Assembly (NCBI RefSeq): GCF_052324685.1
Contig: NC_135223.1
Location: 5,267,321 to 5,331,320 of the forward strand
Source: Brachyhypopomus gauderio
Lineage: Eukaryota > Chordata > Actinopteri > Gymnotiformes > Hypopomidae
DNA length: 64,000 nucleotides
Reading direction: 5' to 3'
In this document: piece after piece, positions 11,338 to 23,978 of the stretch
Layout: every line of letters begins with the position of its first letter
Numbering within the stretch: the first letter of the stretch is position 1
The notes under the pieces: generated by a model
The model's input: the letters and a program-made list of their open reading frames with translations, nothing else
Told to the model about the DNA's origin: nothing
Database searches by the model: none
Translations under genes and position numbers: made by a program

Positions 11338-14314
11338 CGCAGGGCCCTATTAAGGTGACTGTTCAGGAGCTGGATGGATCCTTTAACCACACTCTGCAGA
11401 TTGAGGAGAACAGCTTGAAGCATGACATACCCTGTCACTCTAAGAGCAGGAGGTATAGCCCTCCCCCCAAAAAAAAACACATGGCTGCCCACCGCACCTG
11501 GGTTACAGTCCTGATTGCACTTGGTCAGAGGCATCGTCCTGTAGGTCCTGTAGATCTCACCGCCTCCTTCACTCTTGATGGGAATTAGAAAAAAATTAGA
11601 TGTTTTACTCGATCCTCCTGAAAGCTCCTCCTTGCTGTCTCAGGAACAAGAAGAAGAAGATTCCTCTGATGAACGGAGAAGAGGTCGACATGGACTTGTC
11701 GGCCATGGAGTAAGTCTTCTGGCCCCTCCCTCTTTCTCTCGCGTCCTTCAGGAGTCCGTCTGTGTGTCTGTCCGTCTGACCGCTGCTTCTTCACTGCACA
11801 TCCTAGATCAGGTGGAAAAGACGTGGCCCACAGCACAGGCTAAACAAGCATATAATCTTACGTGATCGTAGCCAGGATGTATGCAAACAGAACCACCCAA
11901 ACCTCTCGATTTGAACTTTTCCAAATGATTGGCTGGCGTTCTTGGCCGGCGGTTCTCGTGCCGGTGCACGGCTAGGCGTAGCGAAGCGGTAGGACCGTTG
12001 ACGAGGCGGTGCCGTTGTGTCCCAGGGCCGAGAGCAGTAGGTACAGGAGCACGCCCCCTAGAGGCAGCAGAGAGGCACAGCGAGGCCGTGTAGGAGCTTC
12101 ACACGCCGCCTTCTACGGCCCACGGTGAGAGCAGGGAGCGTGGGCCGGGCGTGAGGGCAGGAGGGGCGGCTCCCCAAGGGGGCGGGGTAACTCCCCAAGG
12201 GGGCGGGGCAGCTTCCACACGCAGGCAGCAACCGGCCGTCACGAGAGCGCTGTAAAGCTGCAGTGCTCTCTTCAACCTTCATGTAGACCTTCCTGTAGAC
12301 CTTAATGTAGACCTTCAGTTAAGTGATTACAGCTGTATTACCTTGGCTGCACAGTTGTATGTACAGCAGTACTAATACCTATAAAACCCACAGTGCTATT
12401 CAGCTGTATTCCAGGGGTTTCGTCTTAGAACCTTTTCAGAGTAACAGTAAAACCGTAATATCCGGCTCGTGTGCTGACACTTTCTCCCCGTGTGGCCCCG
12501 GCAGTGCGGACTCCCCCCTGCTCTGGATCCGGATCGACCCGGACATGTCCATCCTGCGGAAGGTGGAGTTCGAGCAGGCCGACTTCATGTGGCAGTACCA
12601 GCTGCGCTACGAGCGGGACGTGGTGGCCCAGGAGGAGGCCATCTCCGCCCTGGAGGCCTTCCCCACCGCAGCGTCCCGCCTGGCCCTCACCGACATCCTG
12701 GAGCACGACCAGTGCTTCTACCGCGTGCGCATGCAGGCCTGCTTCTGCCTGGCCAAGGTCAGCCCTCCTCGGGTCAAAGTGCGAAGTCCGTTGCTGGTGT
12801 TCCTCTGGAGTTTTTGCGTTGCCGTCGGCGGTGCTGAGGTACCGGAGGGGCGTCGCCGCGTCTTGCCGGGTCGCCCACTGAGACGAGGTGTCTTTGTCGT
12901 AGATCGCCAACGCCATGGTGAGCACCTGGACGGGACCTCCGGCCATGAAGTCTCTCTTCACGCGCATGTTCTGTTGCAAGAGCTGCCCGAATATCGTCAA
13001 GACCAACAACTTCATCAACTTCCAGAGCTATTTCCTGCAGAAGGTGCTGTCTAGATGTTTCTACTGCCCGTTTCTGCTTCTTGGCTTTAAATGTATGTGG
13101 CTGCGTTTCGTTTAATGAGTTAGCAGTGGTGTCATGTGACCGATGATGATGATGATGATGTGCTTTCTGATGTTGGCAGACCATGCCTGTGGCAATGGCC
13201 TTACTAAGGGACATTCACAACCTTTGCCCCAAAGAGGTGCTAAACTTCATTTTGGATCTCATCAAGTACAACGACAACAGGAAGAATAAGGTAGCTCATC
13301 TTCTCCCAGACTCGTGGTGTCCAAGGTCTTGGTCATCGTTTCTACCCACTCAGTTGCATGAGCGGATCTGTTGTTTCGTTTGGTGTGGGATGATGAAACG
13401 TGAGTGGAGGTGAATTGGGTTTAGCAGGTGCAGGCTAACCGCTAACCGCTTTACTCCCTTCAGTTCTCCGACAACTACTACCGGGCCGAGCTGATCGACG
13501 CCCTGACCAACTCGCTCACGCCGGCCATCAGCGTGAACAACGAGGCGTGCACGGTGGACAGTCTGAACGCCGACGTGCGCCTCATCCTCGAGGAGGTCAC
13601 GCGCCTCCTCAACATGGAGAAACTGCTCCCCAGTTACCGCAACACCATCACCGTCAGGTACGTGGGCCAGGCCGGGGCCCAGTTACCGCAACACCATCAC
13701 CGTCAGGTACGTGGGCCAGGCCGGGGCCCAGTTACCGCAACACCATCACCGTCAGGTACGTGGGCCAGGCCGGGGCCGGGCGGGGCGTGTATCCGTCACC
13801 GAGCACACTTGGCCCGGTGCCCCTTCGCCCTCAGAACTTCAGGAGCTCTTCGGAGCACGCGGGCCTCACTCTTGGCAGCTGCCCCGCTGCTAAAACTAAT
13901 GTTTAACAAAGCGGTGTTGTCACTGGCCTCTGCAGATCAGAAACACGCGGTGTGTGGAGACCACTCAGCTTTTGCGAGGTCATGAGCGACCTTGTGCGAG
14001 GGTTGCTCAAGGAATCGTTTACTTTGAAAGGTCAGATTGCGTGTTCAGTAAACACAGTAAACCCAGTAAATCCTCCCCCAGCCCGTAATTAGTTGATGGA
14101 TGCTGGAAGCCTCACCTGATCCCCCCCGTCAGCTGCAGATGTGTAGTAGAATATGGTAGTGACACCGCTGTGTGCTGAAGGGTGTTTACCGGCTGGGTCC
14201 AGGCTAAGGTCCAAACCTCTGATCCGACTTCCAGTAAGAACCATGAAGATGGATCAGTTAAACAAACACATTTAGTCATCCCACACAACTCTTTCGGCAT
14301 TGAACACATGCCCA

Positions 14315-14360
<46 letters not shown>

Positions 14361-17300
14361 TTGTACAGTGTTGATTGTAGAATTGGGGTTGACTTTTTAT
14401 TTTCTTTAAGAGTAAGTTTGAGTCTCTGATCTCTGCCACTTTGTTAAAATCATGTCATCACGTATTCATGTATTGGTCCTACAGAGTGTACACACAGAAA
14501 GGTTACATCATGTGTGTTTTGACAAAATATTATATTTACATTTATATATAATTTATCATAACTCCAGCCCTGTCATTTGTGATATTAAAATACCAAAGAC
14601 ACATACTGCAAAAATAATAACAAATTGTACATTGTGCAACTGTGTTGCCTGATCCAGTTTGGAAGGTTTATTAATGTACCTTAAAGGCACAATAAGTAAT
14701 TTTCCAATGATTCTGCACATTATGAAATACATTATACTGCCACCTAGTGGTCTGGATGTTTGAGGGACTTTATTAAATGTTTTTGGTTATCTCCATTTGG
14801 GTGACCTGCTCTGTGGAGCATAAAGTTCATCATGTAACTTTACAGAAAAATTCAGAATTGTGGTTTGCTATCTTTTGTTGCTGAAACAAAATGGCTTATT
14901 GCACCTTTAAGGTTTATTATTCAGTAACTACATGGATACATATTGCTATATTATGACATACTTACATTCAATACATGCTCTGTTAGTGGAATACCCAGCA
15001 TGCATCATGTTCCCATGGCGATTAAAGGGTTCAGAGCATCGTGTCTTTTGTGTCCCGTCGACGCAGTTGCCTCCGGGCGGTCCGGACGCTTCAGAAGAAC
15101 GGACACCTGCCCAGCGACCCCAGCCTGTTCAAGTCCTACGCGGAGTACGGCCACTTCGTGGACGTGAGGGTGGCCGCACTGGAGGCCGTGGTGGACTACA
15201 CTCGAGGTGCCCCGCCTACCGTGTCACATGACCGTCGAGAGCCCTGTAGTACAATAGTGGTCCAGAAACAAGGCTACGAATGCTTTATGTAGCTCAAATA
15301 ATGTTTATAAGCGTATTTTCTGCCAATTTATCTTATTGTATTACCTTATGGCTTAAAACAAGCAAATAGTACTCTGAACAAATAGTAATTTAGTGACTGT
15401 TCACTACCAGTTGACAGGAGCTCGGAGGAACTTCAGTGGCTGTTGGACATGGTCCATTCGGACCCGGTACACTACGTCAGGTACGTCGCACGACCCTCTC
15501 CGTCACCATAGTAAAAGAACGGAGCGCTGGTTTCCTGTGGGTGTTTGCTATATCACTGTGGACTTTATAAACAAGGATTAACATGAACAGTGATTAGTGT
15601 TACGTTAAGTTAGCGTTAAGTAAACACGTAACGGTTACGGCTCCTGTTTTGACTCTTTGTTGCTTGCACCTTTTTTGGTGCAACCTTAAAGGAATGTATT
15701 ACATTGTACTGATTTACCTACATAAGTAATGGGTAACTTGGAAATATCCAGAATCTATCGGTATAGGAACTGAATTGTCCATTCTGTTTTTAGCTCTTTA
15801 GTCCCTTTTGCTCCAAACTAAAACACTAAAGCTCTAAAAAGGTGCGAGCAACAAAGAGCCAAAACAGGAGCCGCAACTGTTACATGTTTACTTAACGTTA
15901 GTTAATTATTGTTAATGTGTAACTATTGTTCATGTTAACTAATGCATTACGTACCGGTGTTACTGAGTATTGAAGCCCGCTGAGAATTATTAAACTGTTT
16001 TTGCAAGATCTTTTAAGGTAAACGAATCTTGTTAATTATGTAGTTTGCTTGTTAATGACTTTTTCCTCACTCTCAGGCATAGGATTCTTAGTATGCTGTC
16101 CAAAAATCCTCCCTTCACCAAAGCAGCAGAGTCATCCCTGTGTAACGAGGCCCTGGTGGACCAGCTGTGGAGGCTGATGAACTCGGGTAAGACTGTCGCA
16201 CAGCCCCCAGGGACCTGTAGCGCTAATCACACTGTTGCACTCCACATATGGAATCGCTGTTCCCCTCTGCTGTGGAGACTTGGCAGGCAGTGAATAGCTT
16301 CTGTGTCTGACTCGTGCATCAGTGCCATAAGTCTTGGCGCGCGGGCGTAGCGGCCCGCCGTCGCACGCGAAGCCCCGATCCCGCGCCGGCTCACGGGAGC
16401 CTCGTCTCCGCGCGGGATCGGAGTGTGGGCCTCGGGATGTGGAAAATCTCTCGGAAAAAAAAGTTAAAAAACTGGCTGCGATTTAATGAAAACCACGCGG
16501 CGTTTCCCGACCCCCGCTCTCGACTGGCCGCGCTTCTTACGGATCCGTGCGGGGCTGGTCTCTCCCGGGGTCCTGGCAGCGCTTGAAAGGTTGTCCTGCT
16601 CTTGCTGTAGCTGCGGAGACTCTGCAGGACCTCCAGCTCTTGCAGCACGAGGTTTGGCGGCGTGGCGCCTGGGCGAGAAGGAAGTGCACCTCTGCGTTTT
16701 CGCCAAACGGCTCGAGCGTTTTCACGCTTCAGTTAGCGCCCTGCCCTGTGTGTGTGCGCGTTTCACGCTGTGGCAGGTACACGTCTCACAATAAATGCCT
16801 AATCTTCTTTAATCTCAGACGGTTTCCAATTAGGATCCCACTGTATGTTCCCAGTGCCATGATAAATTTCCACTCTATGATTTTCGAGCATTTAGTGGGT
16901 GTTGTCGGTACAAATGGAGTCTGTATTTTATCCGCGAGACCCGCGCTGACTTCTGAGTGGCCGTCGTCAGGTACGTCTCACGACTGGCGGCTGCGTTGTG
17001 ACGCGGTGAACCTGTACCACACGCTGTTCGGCCTGAGCCGGCCCTCCTGCCTGCCTCTCCCCGAGCTGGGCCTCGTGCTCAACCTGAAGGAGAAGAAGGC
17101 CGTGCTCAACCCCACGATCAAGCCGGAGCAGGAGGTGGACGTCCCCGAACCGGCCCCAGACCTGGTCTTCGTCAGCTGCGTAAGTGTGCGCTCCGAAGGA
17201 CAGCACTGCAGGGCTACGCAGACGCTGACGTGAGCCTCGAATCGCATCCCAACCGCTCGTCTCCTCTGATTGGTCGTTCACAGAAGGACGAGCATTTCCC

Positions 17301-18076
17301 GATGAAGGAGGAGCTAGTGTTGAGCGGCGTGGCCCTGGCCCCCCAGGGCCTGAAGAGGAAGGCGGAGACTCCGTTGGCCTCGCCCCCTGAACCCGGCCAG
17401 GTGCTGCCCGAGGAGACCGTCTTCAAGGGGCTGCTCAAAAGCAGAGTGAGTGCTCACAACCGCTCGGTGGACCACACAAACGCCACACACACGGATATTT
17501 CCACCCTGAATGTCTTTCGTTTGTGCACTATGCTTCTTTCTTCAGTTTCCCACCCAAGAGGAGGAGGACATTGATATGGACACGGTCCATGACAGTCAGG
17601 CGTTCATCTACCATCATCTCAACATGCTGGAGAGGCCCTCCACACCAGGTAAGCCACGCGCGGAGACATCTGCGTGTCTACAGCATTTCTTCAACCTTTC
17701 CCCAAAGCACCCTAGAGAAGTCTGTAGTTCTGTAACTGTTCTGGAACCATCTCCTTCCTTCCTGTAACCCACCCCCCCCCCCCCCCCCCCCCCCGTAGGG
17801 AGGGAGCCCCCGGCCGTGGAGCCGCAGGCTCTGATGCCCACGCCGGCCCCGCCCGCCCCCACCTTCGCCAAAGAGAGCTCCGCCCCCTCCAGGCACGCGG
17901 GGGCGCACCAGCACCACCACCGCCACCACCACGAGCACAAGAAGAAGAAGAAGAAGCACAAACACAAACACAAGCACAAGCACAAACACGAAAGCAAAGG
18001 CAAAGACAGGGAGAAGGAGCGCGACCCCCACGCCTTCGGCAGCAGCCCCGCCCGCTCCCCGTCCCTGTCTGACTGA
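5405..18076 (+). CDS. taf2: TFIID subunit 2 (TAF2), 26 coding exons, 1198 aa
   Basis: TAF2 is a TFIID subunit that helps position the complex on core promoters in the nucleus. Coding exons: 5405-5454, 5590-5644, 5866-6026, 6158-6276, 6404-6545, 6716-6947, 7387-7571, 7689-7802, 9134-9233, 9328-9413, 10045-10180, 10531-10685, 11016-11130, 11343-11452, 11644-11709, 12505-12757, 12903-13043, 13180-13290, 13464-13657, 15067-15206, 15411-15480, 16077-16186, 16971-17179, 17284-17445, 17546-17648, 17799-18076. They total 3597 nt, an intact frame close to human length (1199 aa). The first two thirds are an M1-aminopeptidase-like fold. The zinc motif is degenerate: Q337-A-L-A-Q341 stands where HExxH would be, and Lys360 where the second Glu would be, so no peptidase activity is expected. 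A helical-repeat region follows, then a His/Lys-rich tail (about 1139-1175) ending SPSLSD. ATG 5405 lacks the short N-terminal extension known in human. Introns 1, 12 and 19 are unusual (separate entries). Confidence 0.97.
5455..5589 (+). other. taf2: TAF2 intron 1 with AT-AC ends
   Basis: Exon 1 ends AAA-CT and exon 2 begins A-ACC-CAC-CAG, restoring Lys-Leu-Thr-His-Gln as in other vertebrate TAF2. This needs an intron starting ATAAGT (5455) and ending TATAC (5589). The GT at 5459 would leave an in-frame TAA in exon 1, and no AG acceptor lies just upstream of the Thr codon. ATAAGT resembles the known AT-AC introns removed by the major (U2) spliceosome rather than the U12 donor ATATCC. Confidence 0.85.
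8697..8790. repeat. 24-bp minisatellite in TAF2 intron 8
   Basis: About four tandem copies of a GC-rich 24-bp unit (CCCGACGGGCACCGTGTGGG and four more bases). Intron 8 (7803-9133) also has a short 15-bp tandem repeat of GGCCACGCCCCCT at about 7812-7855. Nothing else in this intron is recognisable. Confidence 0.85.
9853..10044 (+). repeat. (CT)n tract forming the 3' end of TAF2 intron 10
   Basis: About 190 bases of almost pure CT dinucleotide repeat with a few G and T interruptions run straight into TTCTTCCCCTCCAG, the acceptor of exon 11. The polypyrimidine tract of this intron is therefore a microsatellite, several times longer than usual. Confidence 0.95.
10686..11015 (+). other. taf2: TAF2 intron 12, probable U12-type
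   Basis: The frame requires exon 12 to end TGG-GT and exon 13 to begin C-GAC-CAG (Trp-Val-Asp-Gln). The donor is therefore GTATCC (10686), the core of the U12 donor consensus. TCCTTTAAC at 10996-11004 matches the U12 branch-site consensus and lies 11-13 nt before the acceptor AG, the spacing the minor spliceosome needs. Positions after GTATCC (GCTC) diverge from the consensus CTT. Confidence 0.85.
13631..13774 (+). repeat. taf2: 49-bp triplication covering the end and donor of TAF2 exon 19
   Basis: Copies start at 13631, 13680 and 13729 with no difference that I see over the shared part. Each contains the last 27 exon bases followed by the donor AG/GTACGT and early intron. The true exon most simply ends at the first donor (13657), which joins in frame to exon 20 at 15067. 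Using the second or third donor would add 49 or 98 nt and shift the frame. Confidence 0.95.
14318..14359. repeat. (TG)n microsatellite in TAF2 intron 19
   Basis: About 42 bases of perfect TG repeat. Smaller CA/TG runs occur in other TAF2 introns (7637-7670, 10184-10210, 11305-11335) and in the 3' region (about 18475-18507). Confidence 0.95.
14685..14906. mobile_element. 222-bp MITE with TTAA target duplication
   Basis: Inverted ends AGGCACAATAAG and CTTATTGCACCT are flanked by TTAA on both sides (14681-14684, 14907-14910). TTAA duplication points to a piggyBac- or Kolobok-type mobiliser. I cannot separate the two from sequence this short. The element lies in TAF2 intron 19. Confidence 0.7.
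15604..15905. mobile_element. hairpin-forming MITE in TAF2 intron 21
   Basis: The left arm (about 15604-15680) and right arm (about 15838-15905) are inverted copies of each other over about 60 bases with a few mismatches. Both include GCTCCTGTTTTG/CAAAACAGGAGC and TTTGTTGCTTGCACC/GGTGCGAGCAACAAA. The centre is AT-rich and non-coding. This is a long-TIR foldback element. I did not find a clean target duplication. Confidence 0.7.
17772..17794 (+). repeat. poly(C) run before TAF2 exon 26
   Basis: About 23 consecutive C serve as the polypyrimidine tract of the last TAF2 intron, just before GTAG at 17798. A run like this is prone to slippage and to assembly length error. Confidence 0.9.
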
Positions 18077-18472
18077 AGGCCCCGCCCCCCCCGTGGACTG
18101 GAGGCGGGCTGTTTGATCAACACCAAGCTTACAGTCTGAACTGCGAAGCTTTTCTTTAGATAGGATGGGTAGTTTTTAGCCTTTTACAGACGTTTTTGAA
18201 ATGGTTGCAGAGGTAGGAGTGCAGCAGGGAGGCAGGTGGTTCATGTTGGGGGAGCCCATGGGGGGGTCGCGAAGTCATGAACCACATCGGGGGGGCTCTG
18301 GAGGTCCCTGGCTTTCTTGAGACGGTGACCCCGCCCCTCACACCATCCACAACCTCAGCACGGACTCCCAACTCCGCTTGTAATGTTATTTCTGTTATTA
18401 ATGCGCGAAAACACCTCAGTTTCTCCTCAGATGTCGTCACGGACCACACAGACACTCTCGCAGGCTCATAAC

Positions 18473-18503
<31 letters not shown>

Positions 18504-20062
18504 ACACCATAAGGACAACCGAGGCGGTGTAGCCTGCTAAACGACTGCGTTCTGGAAGTGCTTTCATAAGAGAACTGTTCACTCCAACCTGTCAGCTTGC
18601 CAAACGCCACCAACCTCTCTGACAGACGCTGGAAACTGGTGCGCAGTAACAGTTCCTCATGTTCCTTCGTGTAAGCAGCCAGCCCCCCGTGGAGCTGGGT
18701 TCACTCCAGGACCTCCGCTGTGACGTGGGCCCCGTGAGGAGACACGGCGCCCCTACAGTTACGCTCAAGTCAGTACTATACGCCTCTCCCTCTGGTTCAT
18801 CTGGACACCATAACCCTCCAGCTACGGCTTATGTGCAGTCTGGCCGGTTGGGTTACTGCAATTACTGTAGCCTTTTTTTAATCTTGCTGTTCAGTAACAT
18901 GTTCAGTTTGTCTTTTTTATATCTGTAATGTTTTGGGGGGGATGGTTTTATTAAAATTCACTGCTCACTAAATGAAAGAGTGTTTACTGTCAAATTAGAA
19001 AGGGGGTGTTGGGACCATTCAGTTTTTTCTTTTTAGTCTATATAATGATAATGATTTACTCAGGACAACGGACACAATCAACGCAGGGTGCTCATTGCAG
19101 GTGTGAAACTCGGAGGGCAGCACTGATGGTGGGTAGAGAACATGGCCATCCTGATGTAGGACGTTTGGGTCTCGGGGGTGGGGGGGGAGTTGGTGTGGAC
19201 CATCTCCACACAGTTGCACTCTACAGTTCCTGTCCTGTCAGATAAAGTATATGCTTTTCTGTGTGGAATACAAAGTTGGTCATTAGCAATCATTTGAGGT
19301 GAGAAAACCTTAATTAGGGATGCAGACAAATTCAAATTTATTTACGTGGCAATTGTATAAAACGTTATATAAAATATAAATGTAAAACATGCTGTAAAAA
19401 TCTTTTTAGAAGTTTCGCAGTATTACTCTTGTAGAATTGTTTGTTTACAATTTTTAGAACTTGAATACATGAAGTTGGTGTAAGTTTCGCACCCCCCCCC
19501 CTTTCCGGAGCTCGGTTAACCCCTGACTGTACCAGAGCAGGAACACAGTGGTCCACTCTGGTGCGTCTGAGCAGGTCCGCAGATACGCAGGAGCGACACT
19601 CGGGACGGTGCATGAACGTCTTGGTGCGGTGCTGGTTCGGTTCGCCTGCGTCTGTCCTCATTACTGCAGATTCCGGAGAAGCTTCGCAAGGTCAATCATG
19701 TTGCCACTAAAACTGGTACAGTCAGCTCGTCTTCGCTGTGTTTTCTTTTTGTCTGGGTCGTTTGTGGGAATTTTAAGTGTGAGCTATTGTAGGTCTTTTA
19801 CTTGTAAACTGAGTCTTGCATGCGTTCTGTTGTCGTTTGGTGCAATTTTGCAAAAATGATTGCAAAAAAAAGTGTTTTCCAGATCTAACTAAAAACTTGC
19901 AGAATGCGATGGCGCACAGATTTGTTTTATTTATTGCGAAACTTTCAATTCATTTTTCAATATGAACCTCCTATTTACCACATATAACTACAATCTGTCC
20001 AAACAGAACCACATGTTGTTCTAGATCATCGTCACATTTAAGATGTGTTAAAACTCTTGCAC
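18077..20062 (+). other. TAF2 3'UTR and TAF2-ENPP2 intergenic region
   Basis: The first part is the TAF2 3'UTR. ATTAAA at 18950-18955 is a plausible poly(A) signal, and I see no better one before it. A (CA)n run lies at about 18475-18507. The rest holds no recognised gene. An alternative signal-peptide-like start near 19698 is discussed under the rejected items. Confidence 0.5.
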
Positions 20063-23000
20063 ATGAAACCATGTGCAAAGATCCGATGTAGTAATGTGTT
20101 GTTGAACCTCCAGGTCTTGTGTGCCGTCTCTGTCCTATGCGGATCCAGAATCTCTCTGGGGTTCGTTGTGAAGCGGTCTGGTAAACACGAACCACCCGAG
20201 TCTCGTACGCGCTGTAAGTCTGAATATTTCTGATGGTATCACTCTGTGTGGGATTCTGTCAACGAATTAGGGTGCGGTTTATTTAAGATACAATAATACA
20301 TCAGTTTTGTTTCATGGGTTTTCGAGTTTATACAACTTCTTGTGTTCCAGGTGGACATTCCAGGTTCAAAAAGTCAAACTCCTTCCCAGGATTTTACTCA
20401 AGCTTGCTGGATTTTCTAATTAGTGCAAACCAGGTAAAATTAGTGGAACACAATCCAGGATGCCTGAGCAAAATCCTGGTGAGGACTTTTACTTTCTGAA
20501 CCTGGAAGGTCCACCTCTGACCACAATCTCATACGGAAGAATTAAACGGTCTTTTAATTCCTGCTCCCCAGAGAAGTAAAGTGTAATATATCTCATGAAG
20601 ATGCTGTGTTGTGCTCGTTCAAATATCCAAACTGCTGACATTCACCTGAAGAACGGTTTTTTATCTACTGTATAGTTTACGTTTAATTAAGAAATTGATG
20701 ATTACTAATGATGATTTATTCTTTTCTAAGTCTAAAATGTAGGTTCTCTCGATTTATTTGCCTCTTCTTTGTAATGCACGTTTAATACATGTTGGTAATG
20801 TGCATCGGTCGCGCGAGCCAGCTGTTTCCAGGGGGCTGGTCGCGAGGGCAGAAACAACCGCGCGCACTGTTGGCAGGCCGTCACGTGATTGGTGAAGTGC
20901 GCTCGCGCTGTATTTGCTTTGCCTTACCGCGAGTCAACATTAGGGCACGTGCAGGGCACGGTTCGCTTTGACACAGACTGGTTGACCTCACGTTAAAAAC
21001 AAAGAAAAGGTTTTTAGAAGAACGAACTAAATAAAAAGGGGGTTTTAATAGCTGGATCATTTTCACGTGATTGTTAACCATCCATCAGGGATTTCCTTAT
21101 TTTGACAAATTTTAGTTCCTTTGCCAGGCCCCCCCCCCCCCCCCACGTAAAATAAAACACTTTTCGCTTATGTTGCCATAGCCTATTCGAGACGTGCCAA
21201 GTGAGCTTGTTAATGCAGCGTAGACTGCTGTGTCCCTCAAACCTGCAGCAGATGTTCACACAGATGTTAACCCCCCCCATCCACCCACCCCCCAGCCTCG
21301 AGCCCTCAGGCGGATGTTCCCTGGGACAGCACCTCGGGCTCCTGCAAGAGCAGGTGCTTTGAGCTGGAGGAGGCGGAGCAGCCCAACTGTCGCTGTGACA
21401 ACCTCTGCAAAACCTACAACAGCTGCTGCTTCGACTTCGACGAGCACTGTCTGAAGACGGGTAGGCCACGCCCCCGGTCGCCCGAGGCCACGCCCCCTGC
21501 ACGCATGCTGATCTTGAATATGTATAGTCCCGTTCTAGGCTCCTATACGTAAGAGAATGTTTGTATTTAATTATGCTGACGACATCAGTCCTAAAGAATC
21601 TTCCTGGGGTGTTTTTAATTACCAATAGTAATTCTTCTTCATATGGAGTCACTCCTTTTATTAATAATAATAATAATAATAATAATGCATTTATAGGCGC
21701 CTTACTAGGCACACAATGACAATTTACAGCAAGTAACAAAATAAAATAAATAAAATGAATATCAAAGCTCAATTACGTTAAATAAGTTAGTCTAAACAAA
21801 TACGTTCTAGGGAATCAATTCAAAGCCAACTCCAACTAGCATACAAAACAAAACTGACTAGCAGTGCTTAATTTCCTGTGCTAACAAGCTTGGCGTTTGT
21901 TTGCATCAGAGGGGGGGTTCGAATGCAGCAAGGAGCGCTGTGGCGAGAGCCGTAACGAGCAGCACGCCTGTCACTGCTCCGACGACTGCCTGGCCAGAGG
22001 GGACTGCTGCACCAACTACAGGACTCTGTGCAAAGGTGGGAGAGCACCGCACAAGGCACCAGAAATGGCGGAGGCGCGTTAATGAAACCCGCAGGTGAGA
22101 ACGCGTGATTGACAGCGTCCTCCTCTCTCCTAGGTGACACCCCCTGGTTACAGGAAGAGTGTGAGGAGATCAAGAGCCCCGAATGTCCTGCTGGGTAAGT
22201 GACTCTCGCAGTGTCCCAGGGCTGGATGGGGCGTCTTCACACCGCTAGCAAGCACCATCAGTTAAACAGATGAAGCTAACAGCGTCTACTCTTAGAACAT
22301 CCACCACACTGGGTTGAGACCTCTCCCAATGTGGAAACAACGTTCTGGTTCAGAAGATGTTGGTAAATTCCACTTGTATCTGCTCATAAACCCAGACCCT
22401 AAAATGTGCACGACTGCCATGTCATTAGAGAGCTTGCGGATCTGGCCTGCAGTTCACAAACATTTCCAAAGAGCCCAAGTCTATCATCTCCACCCCACCC
22501 CACCCTGTTTCTTGAGATTTTGGTCTTGAAGACCAGATGCCAGATCTTCTCCTTCAGAAACACACAGCTGGTGGTGGTGGAGTTCACAGCCCCAGCCACA
22601 CTCCACCCTTCATATGCAGCTGTGAATACACAACACGCCTCCACCCCCAGCAAGCCCGTCACACCTGCCCGAGCTACTTTACACATCATTGGCCTGCTAA
22701 CAGGGAAGTGCACTGGCCCCGTGAGGTCGTGGGCAAAAGCAAACAAGAGCCAAGGAGAGCACCCACTTGAGGACCACACCTGCAAACGAGCTCCTACGGC
22801 GGCTGTGTGTGTTACCGAAGGTGTGAGGAATAATCATACGTGTTACTTCTCAACTCCTTAAGGTAGATTAGCATTTTACGACAGCTGGCCAATAGGACTG
22901 AGGCCCGAGTGGCTGCCGCCAAACGGGGGCAGATCGTCTGTGCTCGTCTTTCTTTGAGGGCTTCAGAATGTTCTGACGGCTCCTCCTGCAGGTTTGTCCG

Positions 23001-23936
23001 CCCGCCACTCATAATGCTGTCTGTCGATGGCTTCCGTGCCTCCTACATGAAGAGAGGAAGCGCGGTCATCCCCAACATCGAAAAACTGAGTAAGACCAAG
23101 TCTTCCGTTGACACTTATAATGCCATGTGGTCCCTTGGATGTTTTATGATCTAGCATCAGTAGCGTGAATCCATAACATGACTGATCAAGTTGCCTCCCG
23201 TTTGCAGGAACCTGTGGAACCCATGCGCCATACATGAGACCAGTCTACCCTACCAAAACGTACCCAAACCTGTACACCATAGCAACGGTATGGCTTTGGC
23301 ACAATCACCACCTTATGAGGTCTTATGCTGCTACTCGATGCGTTATGATGCCCGTTTTCCTACGCTACAGGGCCTTTACCCCGAGTCCCATGGCATTGTG
23401 GGTAACTCCATGCATGACCCCGTCTTTGATGCGATGTTCACCCTGCGGGGGAAAGAGAAGCTGAATCATCGCTGGTGGGGTGGACAGCCTGTGAGTCTTG
23501 AGCTGCAATCTCAAGCTTTCTAAAAGACAGGAATCATCTATGTTACAGACAGCGGCATGTAATCTATGATCAGTGTTGTCACAGTCATCTTATAAATACA
23601 TTTTCTGTTCGTTTCGGGTCAGATTTTCATAACTGCTGAGTAAAAGCTATGGCTACTAAAGAAGGATCGGGAGCATCAGATTATGTTTCTTTGTGTTCCA
23701 ATTGCTGATGAATCCTTTGTGAGGCTTTCTGAGCAATATATCTTCCATCATTCTTATATTAATTGAATGTGTGTGGGGGGCACATTTACTTTTTGCCCAA
23801 AATACAGACTACATCACAGAGCAGTGCAGTGTGTTGTCGAAAGAATTAGTTTCCTCTTTATCTTCCAGATCTGGATCACCTCTGTGAAGCAGGGTGTGAA
23901 AGCAGGCACCTTCTTCTGGCCTGTGTAAGACACACA

Positions 23937-23978
<42 letters not shown>

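Noticed and set aside
17616-18126. Minus-strand frames opposite the last TAF2 exons
   Set aside because: Shadow of the His/Lys-rich tail coding and the poly(C) run.
19698-19784. Signal-peptide-like start as an alternative ENPP2 exon 1
   Set aside because: It is hydrophobic and could join in phase 1, but it lacks the LGF...KR pattern found in the exon at 20063-20180. Not fully excluded.
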